Source: Acorus gramineus (Eukaryota; Streptophyta; Magnoliopsida; Acorales; Acoraceae). Taken from it: 64,000 nucleotides of DNA. The translations under genes were made by a program, and so were the position numbers. The DNA is taken from the NCBI GenBank assembly GCA_030737835.1, contig CM060857.1, positions 11,543,496 through 11,607,495 on the forward strand, in the 5' to 3' direction. The notes under the pieces are model-generated. The model was not told the DNA's origin and searched no databases. It saw only the letters and a list, made by a program, of their open reading frames with translations. Positions 15,908-28,200 of the stretch are shown here, piece by piece. Position 1 is the first letter of the stretch; the number at the start of each line of letters is the position of its first letter.

Positions 15908-18065
15908 GGGTGGCTCTATTCATCCCCCTTCAAAATAGGTGCACTACCCTCTTGTAAGCACCCCAACTCAATTCAATTATTTCCATTTGCATCCCCCCCT
16001 ATATAAAGACATTTCAAGTCTTGTGTGCTCCCCCCTCTAGATTTTTAGAGTTTTATCACACATCCCTCTCTTCTTCCCCAAAGTGGTTTGAAAAAAAAAA
16101 AAAAACTGTCCATCCGAATTACCTCCCCCTAGTGGTTGGTCGTGGCTCCAGTTCTCTCCGTTGCTTTCCTGGTGGTCGGCCCTGGCTCTGTTCTCACCTT
16201 CTTTCAGCAAAGGAGTTCATTCATCTTCATTGTCTCACTATTTGAAGATTTATTTTTTACATCATACAAATGGGTTCAAAGATTTATTTTTTTATCAAAT
16301 AAAAGCTAGAATGATTGACACATTTCTGAATGGTTTCATTATGGTTTGAATGGTTAAATGGTTTAAATGTGGTTTCTGAATATATTTTTGCTTATGGAAA
16401 TGCATTTTGAAGTGTTTAAACATGATTGGTACAATTCTTTTATTGTTTCTTTCTTTTAATTTTGATATGAACATAAACCTGATAGGGTCAACTTTGATTT
16501 AAACATAAACCTGGTAGTATCGACACTGCAAATGTCGACAAAAATGTCTTCCATTGACACTTAGCCGGTCGACAAATCTAAAAGAGTGGGAAGTTTCGAA
16601 GCTGACAGCTTTGACACAAAGAGTGTCAACATATTGTGTAACCGTCGACAATAGCGATGTTGAAGCCCTCACTGAGAACTAGTGGTATTTGCATATGTTG
16701 ACACAATAACTGTCGACAAATAGTGCTTAAGTCAACACATGAACTATCAAAGCATCATCCTATGCATCCCTCAATGTGAGACCGCCAGATCGACACCCGA
16801 GAAGTCGACAGTTTACACAAATGTCAAACGACCACCTAGTGTCTCCTTTATCTTGGAGATGGAGTTTCGTCGCCGAGTCTGACTCATAACCATCCACAAG
16901 GTCGCCACAACACCTAGGTTTTGTCAGAGTGTCGCTGTCAATGTCGTTGTCGCCGTCGATCATCGCTAGGTCCTCCCCTGTCTTCCCTCGCGCATGAAGT
17001 GGTGAAGAAGAGGGTGTTCAAATGTAGGTTTTTGTATATGAGAGGGGGGTGTACCTTGCTTTTTAATATGGAATGGTGTGAGTTTTTTTTTATATGGTGG
17101 TGCAAATTATCTTATATATAAATGGATTTTTTTTAGGGAAAAATTGATCTAGCTCCCTAAAAATTTATGAAAATCAGAAAAAGTCCCTGTAAAATTCGTA
17201 AATCCCCTCATGTCTCTATCTTATTAGCTAATATTTATTTTAGTGTCTATAACTAACCAAATGTGTGGTTAACTCTAATCATGTATGGTAAATTACTGTT
17301 ATACCCTTTTAAAATTTATTTTCTTTGTTAGAAAAAATCGATATAACTCCCTGAAAACTTATGAAAATCGAAAAAGTATTTGTAAAATGTAAAAATCGTT
17401 TTAACTCCCTGAAATATTCTAAAAATCATAAAAAAATTATGTGATTATCTAAAAATATATGTTGATTTATTTAAATTTTATTAAACAAATTATAGTTTTA
17501 TAGTCAAGATGTTATGCTTTTTATTGCTAGTAATTTTGACTTAAGAATGTATTATAGAATTTTGATTTAGTTTTTAAATTATTTTCTCTACTGCTTTTGT
17601 AATGGAGTTAATGAAACTGTAATTTTTTTTTTATTCAATCTCGATAATGATATTGAGGAGGGAAAAATGTTGAAAAATGACTCAATTTTGTAGATCAATT
17701 GACGTTTGACGGATATATATATATTTTTTACATATGAGGATATAATTTCAAGACATGAGGATGTTAAAAAATGACAGGGGTATTTGTGTCTTACAAAAGA
17801 ACTAAATCTGATTTTATAAAGTTTGTAGGAACTGAATCCAATTTTAATAAGTTTCTGAAGACTTATTTCAATATACTCTTGATCGGAGGACTAAATTCGC
17901 TAACCATGTACAGTTTATAGAGATCTAACTCATCTAAGATGATTTTTTTTATTTTAGAGAGACTTTATCTGATTTTTAAGAGCTAAAAGAATATTTTTTT
18001 CTTTTTTTTAAGATCTATGCAAAGGGGGGTGCAACTATTTTAAGGGGGTGTGAATAGTGCCACCC
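15908..18065. mobile_element. Mutator-like element (2158 bp) abutting ABCF3
   Basis: The ends are inverted repeats: GGGTGGCTCTATTCA on the left and the complement of GGGTGGCACTATTCA on the right, similar over about 45 bp. They are flanked by a perfect 9-bp direct repeat GTAGCCCAA at 15899-15907 and 18066-18074. A 9-bp duplication is the mark of Mutator-like elements. Inside, the hexamer TCGACA occurs seven times between about 16519 and 16812, like a subterminal motif array. No transposase ORF is seen. The element ends 154 bp before the ABCF3 start codon. Confidence 0.85.
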
Positions 18066-18218
18066 GTAGCCCAAACCAACGATCGGACGGTCCTCGTCGA
18101 GCGATCGGACATCTACGGAGCGAGGCGGTGTTACAAACCCTTCCCTCAGAAAGGGCAAAGCTTTATAGCGAGAGAGAGGGAGAGAGAAAGGGTTTTGAAG
18201 GAGAAGGTTGAAGAAGAA

Positions 18219-21200
18219 ATGGTGGACGTGGCGAGCAACATAGTTCACGAGGTCCTGGGTCCGAGGGCTGACGACGTTGACACGCCCATCATCGACTACA
18301 TCATCAACGTTTTGGCCGACGAGGACTTCGACTTCGGAGAGGAAGGCGAGGGAGCCTTTGACGCCCTCGGAGAGCTCCTCGTCGACTCCGGTTGCGTCGA
18401 CGACGACTCCGAGTGCCGATCGGTAACGGATTTGCTTGTTTGCTTGCTTTTTGGGAGATTAGGTTGATAAACGGACGCAAAATTTGTTCTCGGAGTGTTT
18501 ATTGAGTTGTTCGTGGGTGATGGTTGTAGGTGTGTAGTACACTCAATGAGAAATTTGGAAAGCATGGATTGGTCAAGCCTAAAGAGGCCGTGCGGAGCCT
18601 CGCAACGCCGCTGCGGATGTTTGATGGGATGGATGAGGTCGAGCCTCCGAAGAAGAAGGTGGAGGTCTTCGATGGTCCTCTTCTCACGGAGCGTGACAAG
18701 CTCAAGATTGAGAGAAGGAAGAGGAAAGACGAGCGTCAGAGAGAGGTTTGTTTCCTTCCTTTCTTTTTGTTGATTTATGTTTAAACACGTGGTTTGTGCA
18801 CTCCTTGAGTGGTTTCCAAATGTAGTTGATCCTCATTTCACTCATGCTGTTTTTCAGACATTGATTATAACATGATTTGATACCAGTGTCAACTTTCACA
18901 AGTAAATTTTCATATTTTTCAATTTCTATACATCAATCTATCTGCAAATCGATTATTCTGTATTTGTTAAACGTACAAGTGAATCACATGATCCTTGGCA
19001 TTATGTGTATTAACTTCAATGATGTATTGGCATAGCATGCTCCATAATTTTACACTCATTTTGGTTCCTAATTTGTTAAATGGGATTGAGCAGAACTTAA
19101 CATAAAAAAGAAATTTGCAAGTACAAATTCTCAATCTGCAGCTTTTTCGTGTTTAAATTCTGAAGCTTAGATTTTTGTTTTTCAATTAAATTATATTCCT
19201 TCATTTTTGTTTATGACTTGGATTCTGCACCCATTGCATTTTCATGGAACAGGCACAATACCAAATGCATTTAGCAGAGATGGAAGCGGTTAAAGCAGGG
19301 ATGCCAACTGTATGTGTGAACCATGATGGTGGTGGTGGTGGTTCTGGTGCCAGAGATATCCACATGGAAAATTTCACAGTTTCTGTTGGTGGGCGCGAAC
19401 TTATTCAGGAGGGCACAGTAACTCTTTCTTTTGGAAGACACTATGGTTAGTGATTTTAGCTTCATTTAGACACTAGATATTGCATTCTCTAAATGTGATC
19501 CAGACCTGTATGCGCTCTTTCTGATCCTGTGAGTAAATTTTTCTCCTTCTGGTGAGAGAGGAGAAATGCACAAGTTTTGTCAAATACATATGTGACATGT
19601 CCATCCTGCTAATCAACACTGTTTTTGTGAGATGTTGGGCATGTAATTCTTTTCTTTTGCATTTACAAGACTCTTCCTTAGTTATGTGGTACCCAAACTG
19701 ATTATTCGTTGAGTTCATAGAAAATGTGTTGTAGTACTTGAGCATGGCCCAATCACTGTGCCCATGTGAGATTTTTGTGAATGAAGCAAAGAAGTTTGTA
19801 TCTTTTTAGCATTACCTTTTAATAATGTTTAGTATGCTCAGTGTACATGGAACATCTTTAGGTCATTGAGGTCCTTTGGAATCATATCGATCCATTGAGA
19901 ACAATTATTCTTTTTTAAGCCTACAATATATGTTTGTGCGGAGTGGTTCTGAGACATCAAGGCATTAAAATAATAACAAAATATTCTATTCTTACAGGCC
20001 TTGTTGGAAGAAATGGTACAGGCAAAACGTCTTTTCTCAGGCATATGGCTATGCATGCGATCAATGGTATTCCTAAGAATTGCCAGATATTGCATGTGGA
20101 ACAAGAAGTGGTGGGTGATGATACAACTGCATTGCAGTGTGTTTTGAACACTGATATTGAAAGAATCAAGCTCCTGGAAGAAGAAGCCCTTCTATCTGCT
20201 CAGCAGGTGTGAATGACTTATATACTAAACAACATCTTATTTTTAAATGTATTCTTAATGTTCTTGTGCAATAAATTTGTCTTATATTTGTTGCATATGA
20301 TATTTACTAAAACATTTATGTTAAACTGAAGAGAGATCTGGAGTTTGATGAGGAGATGGAAAAAAACAATGGGAAGCTTAATGGGGCAATAGACAAGGAT
20401 GCCATATCGAAGAGGCTTCAGCAGATATATAAAAGGCTTGAACTCATTGATGCAGATTCTGCAGAATCACGTGCTGCCTCAATTCTAGCGGTTAGTTCTT
20501 AAATTGAACAAAAACTTGAAATTGTTGACCGTAGTTGATATGTGCATGATAAAGTTCCAAAAACTACGTAGGCATTCTTCTCCATTTTTTATTTCTTATG
20601 GCTTCCAAAATTTTCAGGGTCTTAGTTTCACCCCAGAGATGCAGAAGAAGCCAACTAAAACTTTCTCTGGTGGATGGCGCATGCGAATAGCTCTTGCACG
20701 TGCTCTATTTATTGAACCAGACATATTATTACTTGATGAACCAACGGTATGTATTGAATTACATGTGGATGCCACCCCTTTAGAATTTTAAATAAGATTC
20801 TTACGTTTCTCTGCAGAACCATCTTGATCTCCATGCAGTTCTGTGGCTGGAATCATATCTTGTGAAATGGCCAAAGACATTCATTGTTGTTTCTCATGCT
20901 AGGGAGTTCTTAAATACGGTATTGTTGCTTATTTACTATTGAAAATTGACTCAAATAAGGAGCTTGTGACCTATTAGTTAGTGAGGAAGGAGGAAAAAAC
21001 CTCATACAATGTATATTGCATTATCCTCTTGGCTGTTTCCTCAGGTGGTTACCGATATTATCCATCTTCAAGGACAAAAGTTGATTACCTACAAAGGTGA
21101 CTATGATACGTTTGAGAGAACACGGGAGGAGCAACTCAAAAACCAACAGAAGGCCTTTGAGTCCAGTGAGAAGGCTAAAGCTCACATGCAGGTCTCTTTA

Positions 21201-22257
21201 ACAACCTACATCCCTTTCCCACGTCTTCATGGATGTATAGGGTAGTTGTCAAAGAATGATTGCATGTACATTTAGTAATATGGCACATTTATTTTTTTGA
21301 GAATGATGTAAAATTTTGAGCGACCTCTCTTATGTCCATAAATACCATCATTGTAGTAATTAGGAAAATGTTAATGATAAATGTCAGTGTGGTTATCATC
21401 AAAATTTTGCATGAATCCCATTTATCATAATATTGAAGGTGATGCATGTGATTGTTGTCACTCTTTAAACAAGTGTATCCGAACCATTTCAAGTCTTTCA
21501 TCCTCATCCCAGTGCTGTTGATCCTAATCTTCCCTGTCTGCTGTCTACTTTATTCAAGTTCATCACAACTTCTGCCAGTTTTCCATAAAGTTCTCCCCCT
21601 TGTATTTCATAAGAAGTTATTAAGTTTTATAATTCCTTTTTTTTTTTTGGTAAATAAGAAGTTATTAAGTTTTATAACTGTAATTCTAATGTTTCATCTT
21701 ATGTTTGCATAAACTATTACAAATTTTGTTCATTGAAACAATATTGGCAGAAATCTATTATATTCACTGGTTCAATAAATTGTCATTTGAATAAAATGTT
21801 TGTTTATCCCTTTCTTTTTGTGTATATTTTTCTTTTCGTAGCCATTTTTTTTTTTTGCGATCTATGATATGTTGGTTCTTATGCATTCGGCACCTGAATC
21901 AGTGTTAGATCTTTAAGATGCACCCATAAGTTTATGTTGCCTTCCAGGCATATCTGCTGTACTTTGGTTGTGTGTGTGTTTTTATTTGTGTGGGGGGGGG
22001 GGGGGGCGAGGTTGGGTTAGAGTGGCGCCTGGTTGTAAAGTGCTGGGTGGATTGATTTTTAAGCAAAAAAGAAAAATTATGAACATTATATTGTTATGCT
22101 TTATGTCAGACTTTGCTTGAATTCCTTGAACTGGTAGGTTTTTATAAACAGTTTTAATTATTCATCCTTTTTTTCTTTGATAAATATCACATTCATCTTA
22201 TTCTTCTGGCATCAAACTCACCCAAAAGATATTAATGTAAATCTAAATTATTTTTGA

Positions 22258-22295
<38 letters not shown>

Positions 22296-25200
22296 TGTTT
22301 TGGTATTTTTAGTTTATTCTAGCATTCCATTGTAATCATACTTGGATTTGATCTCTAACTTCTTTGTTTTGGTGTTAATAGGCTTTCATTGATAAGTTCC
22401 GTTACAATGCTAAAAGAGCATCCCTTGTTCAGTCAAGAATTAAGGTATGTATTGTCAAGATCTTATATTGGTCAGAGGCCAATACTTAATGGCATGCCAG
22501 TTGATTCCATCAAAAAAAAAAAAAAACATGCCAGTTGATGTAGAAGTCAAACCAGACTGAATTCAAAATGGTTCTAGATGTAGAGTTCATTCAAATCCGT
22601 ATCTAAGCCCAACTATGGATCGGTGTGAGATCCTGAATTTTAGTAAAGGCTATTGTTTATAACTGTAATATGTCTAAAGATCTAAAAATGATTTAATATT
22701 ATAACCAAAGCTTTTATATGCAAATAGATAGTAACAGTTATTAAAATCATTTCATCATATGGAAATTTTCAGGCATTGGATAGAATGGGCCATGTGGATG
22801 AAGTTGTCAACGATCCAGAGTATGCACTTGTTTCTGATACCCAAAACAAATTTTAAATGATGTAAATTTCATGTGGCTCATATATGCAGCTCCGTTTAAT
22901 CTTGTGACAGATTAAGATTGTTTCAGTTCATGATCTGATGCTTATCTAATGATTTAACTTCATCTTTCACTAAATGTACATATTTCATCCTTCCAAATGC
23001 AGTTACAAGTTTGAGTTTCCAACGCCGGATGATAGACCTGGGCCTCCTATCATAAGCTTCAGGTTAGCTTGCAGTATATAAAAATGTAGTTTTTGATTGG
23101 ATAACATTATAATTATCCCAAACTAAAAACTACATTAATTTCTTAAGAGTTTTAATTTACATTTTACATAAGAAGCCCGTCTATTCATCTTAAATTGCAT
23201 ATGCTTACATTCACTTGACCAAAAAACTGATGACTGACCGGAACCAAAATTTACTTTTTGCTGTTTTTTTGTAGGAAAAAATGCATATAGCCCCCTGAAA
23301 GTTTACTTATATCCATATCACCCTTCAAAAATCCATATAACCCCCTGATTGTTTGGGTATACCCCCCATGCCATTAACATCTTGAAACTAGGGTGTGGTT
23401 AACTTAACCACACGTGATTAGGTTACATTTTTATCCTCGTCACTTTCATCCACTCCTAAGGGAAAATGATTATAACTCTCTTAAAATTTGCAATTATCCA
23501 TAGTGACCCCTCATTTTTCTAAATATCCATATAACCCCCTACATTTTCTCATGGATAAAGATTTAGGCCCATTGGGTTAGTTTTCTATCAAATTTTAAGG
23601 AATATCCTGAGTATTTCTATCCATCTAAAGGTGTTGTAAATTCATTTGTCCAAATAACTTCATGAGATTTAAGAAAAATTCAATAAGACCCTCTAAATGA
23701 TCAAAATGTTCTCTACCAAAAAAAAAAATACCCCACTATGTTTTTTCTTCAATGTGTTAAGAAACCACTCTTTACTCCAACCAATAATGCATGTGGTACA
23801 GTTTTTTGTCATCTGTCACTCCAACCCTTCTAGGTTTTACCAAGTATAAACCAAAGATAACCTATATATATTTATTTGAGGAAAGGTGGGAAGGTGACAT
23901 ATAACCTATGTAAATGGGACTTTCCAGTTGAGTCAGAAACCACTCTTTACTCCAACCAATAATGCATGAGGTACAGTTTCTTGTCATCTGTCACTCCAAC
24001 CCTTCTAGGTTTTACCAAGTATAAACCAAAGATAACCTATATATATTTATTTGAGGAAAGGTGGGAAGGTGACATATAACCTATGTAAATGGGACTTTCC
24101 AGTTGAGTCAGAAGCTTAAATGTATCCTTTTTTCCTAAAATGTGTTGTAGACCATGTTTGAATGGGAATCTGATCAATTCAGTATGCCATTGACACTAGA
24201 AACTCCCAGTGCACACAATGGCCAGAAACGGATTTAGCTTTCCTCCAACCTGCATAAAATTATCCGTTTTCTGAAGAATGTATAGATTTTCTTCTGATCT
24301 TGGATTCTTAACAATCTACATTAAGGGATCTTGTGTACCTAAATTTCCATGAAAAAGGTAAAAATTTTCAATGTACATTTTGTGACTTCTCTTGTAATGT
24401 GAAATTCATCATTGGATTACCAATTTTTATTTTTTCACCTTTTTTTTTATTTCTATTCAATTTCTTATACATACATTCTTGAATGAAGTTGTTTACAATG
24501 ATAGATTTTATTATCTAGAAAATGCTACAGTATTTTGTTCATAAGTACTTAGTGCTTTCATCTTTATTAGAACACATCATGTGGATTGTTGCTACAAGTT
24601 TGGAATTATATCATCATTGACATTATATGATCACCTTTACAAACTATTACTGGTAACTGAACGTTGGGGAAAAGGCTATGTAAGGGATGTGAAATTGCCT
24701 GCCTAGGCACTTAAGTTGGAAGAAGATGTAACCAGTGTGTATGATGGAACAGTAAGTAGTGTTAGAACAGTTGAAGGGAGGACAAGTGCATTTCCAATCA
24801 TGATGTGCTTACAATAAGGATCGACTTTGACTCCATATCTTATGGATGAACTTATAGGTATTTTCAGGAAAATGTTCCTTGATGTATGCTGTTTGTGATG
24901 AACTAACGATATAGTCTTACTGGATGGGACTAAAGAAGAATTTATGATAAAATTGAAATATGGAGAGGAGAATCTTTGAGATCTAGAGAATTTAAAATAT
25001 ATAGGAATAGAGGAACATATAGAATACAATTGTAGCACGAAGGTAACAGAAATAATGGAATGGTTAAGCATTGATATCTAAGGTTGAACGTTTTCATTGT
25101 GTTGGATCCATTATTTATGGTAAAGATGAAATCGACAATGACATCTTGAAATTAGAACAGAAGGGTTCCAGTGGGGAAGTGTGGTTGGGGTATTATGTGA

Positions 25201-28200
25201 TCACAAAATATCTATAAAAAATGGCCAACAGTGCTTTATAAGTCAGAACTCAGAGTATTGGATAATAAAAAAAAACATGTTTGAAAATGAGAGTAGCTGA
25301 GATGAGAAAGTTAAGTTGGATGATTGGCAAGCAAGAAAGAATAGAATAAGAAATGAACATATTCTTGGAAAGTTAGATATTGCTCTAACAGAGGATAAAA
25401 TGGAAACAAATTGGTAGATATGGTTTGGACGAGTGTGACGGAGCCCAATAGGTGGTCCCGCTAGGAGGAGCGATAAGGTCGACTCGACGTTGATGTGCTT
25501 CATGGATGAGGGACAGACCAAAACTAACTTGGATAATAATAGTAAGAAAGGATATGTAGATTGTACATGTTTTGAAGGATATGACCCTTGATATAGTTGA
25601 ATGGTAAAAATGAATTCATGTAGCTGACCCAAAATTTGGGTGGTTGTTGCAGGCACTTGGGCCCATGAAGTTAACCCTGCTTCAGTGTAATGATTAATTT
25701 TGTAAACCAAAATGTGGGTGCTAATGCATGCATAAGAAAACTGGTGCTTTTATTTTTATTCCAAAAAAGATTCCGTAAACAAACAATTGTGAGTACTGAA
25801 GGGAGTGCTATATAATATTCCATAAACAAAAAAAATGTGGGAGTACTGAAAGGAGCTTCTGGGTAATACTTGGTCTATGGTGTTAAGTTTTTTGAAATCC
25901 TGGGTTTGCCATATTTTGAAAGCTGATAACTTTCAATTACCTTTGGTGGGCCCCTTAGGGTTGAGAATCTTCTGCGTCTGCTGCATACAGAGTGGATACT
26001 TTCCTGATGTTCTCCACTCATCTTTCTCTTTTTTCCCACCTTCACCTTTGTAGTTTTTCACACTTTACCATATTAATATAACTGGAACATGATCTTTTCT
26101 TCCCCAAAAAAACATAAGTCCTGAAAATGGTGCTCCTCTTCTTATGTAAGTTCTTCAGTGTATGCCTATATATTGAGGTCCTGTATTACTTGTGTTGATT
26201 TATTTACTTTTCATGTCATAAATAATGTGTGATTTTTGGTATCCATGGAACTCATGATTGAAATTTCTTCAACTGATTTTATGTCGATTATAAACCCCTT
26301 GTTCAGAGCTGTTATGTCAGTATTGAATGCTTACATGCTGCCACCTAGTCGGTTCACCAATAATGGTCTGTATTTATCTTGTCATGTGGCAGTGATGCAT
26401 CATTTGGTTATCCTGGAGGACCACTGCTATTCAAGAACTTGAACTTTGGTATCGACCTTGACAGCCGCATAGCAAGTAAGTCATGAACTCTTTCCATTCT
26501 CATCACTCAAGTTTTGATATTCATCTCACAGTAGCATATTTGAGTTTTTATTATTTCATGGAACAGGAGATGAAAAAATGCATCTTCCTGATTATTTACA
26601 GTGGCCATTTGAAAGATTTGTTCAGCTCTGCACTACTGCAGTGATATTGTTTGAGATTATTTATTGAAGCAACTTAAATTTTTGCATATAACTTGCTAGA
26701 ATTCAGCTAATACTTCTAGGCCATGTATAAAAATCATGTTTTTGTTCTGCGATGGTTACTTTTATGATTTAGACAAATTCGAGATCAGTAAAATCCAAAA
26801 TAGGAAAATACTGAAACGGTAAGCCAAAAGATGGCCTTTTTTCAAGTCTTTTTTTCCTTGTACCCACACAGCCAATCCTCCCCACAAACTACCACCACCA
26901 CCACACACACCGTTGGGTTGGGCAATTTGAAAACAATATGACGAAGCGTGTTGAGGTCAAGGAAGGAAGCAAAGTAAAACTGAAGTAAGGTTGCTTTCTC
27001 CATGGTTGTTTTAAGTCAACACCTATTCACCAGCTATTCTTAGTATTCTAGACAAATAGGTTGCTCTTTATTATGGAAGCTGGATTTAGAAAATTGTGTT
27101 GATTAATAAATTATGCTTGTACCATGCTTTTATTTAATTATTTGTCAAGTGAGTTTTAGTAAATTTTGATTAGTTGCAAGTGCAGCCTGACAAAACCCAT
27201 TTTCTTTTCATTCAAATCTATGATAGCGTATTGCCAACAATATTTCATTATTTATTTGTTTCTGACCTAATTCTTTTAATTTCTTTTTCAGTGGTTGGTC
27301 CAAATGGTATTGGTAAGTCCACGATTCTTAAGCTTATATCAGGAGATCTTCAACCAACTTCCGGAACAGTTTTCCGATCAGCTAAGGTAATTGCTAGATA
27401 TCTTTGTTTGGTGTCAATCTGCTGATCCTCATGATCTATGAAGGCACATATTGGTTTCTTTGTATTTCATGCTCTTGTGGCTTCAAATGTTGAGAAAGTG
27501 ATAATTGCTGGTTTTGGATTTCGTGAAACATTGACGTTGCTAATTGCACATTGGTTGAAATCTGTCTTCTCAGAATGCGAAATGCTCTGCCATCATGGCA
27601 GTTTCAGGTTCTTATAGACTATTGTCAAGTATGAATTTCAATTTTTTAAATTTTGGTGTATTATAATAAGAATTCTCTTTCAATCTGGAAGCTCATCAAA
27701 ATTTTGATTTGAGAAGCTGTCAATATGAAATGGTCCTATTTATTCCAATTAACAAGAGGCGAAAGTTGAGATTATCTTTTAGTGGAATCCTATCTAGTTT
27801 CTACATGACATGACTCTGGAGCATCATTAAGCATCAATAAGAATAATATTTTTCTGTTCTGATGCTTCCCAGTTCACAAAAATAGGCTTGTTTGTACATG
27901 CAGCAAATTTTATTTTTTTTTGAAAATTGGGGCCTCCCTCGATTTGATCCACTCACCTCCTTTTCGGAGAGGGTGGTGTTAACCGGCTCACCAAAGCTCA
28001 GTTCACCATGCAGCAAATAAGTTGCAAAACTATTTAGTATAAATCTTATTTTTCTAACAGAAGGTATAAATTTACGATTTAAATTATGTATTTATGTTGA
28101 GTACTAAATTTTTGGAGGATCTCACAATATTTTTTTTTTTTTTTTGTGTGTGTGTGTGAATGTTGGAGCTTTTTACTAAATAAGTTAGTGCCAAAGCTCA

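Noticed and set aside
25243..25710. 155-codon minus-strand ORF
   Set aside because: Antisense to the LINE remnant, whose plus-strand blocks explain the sequence.
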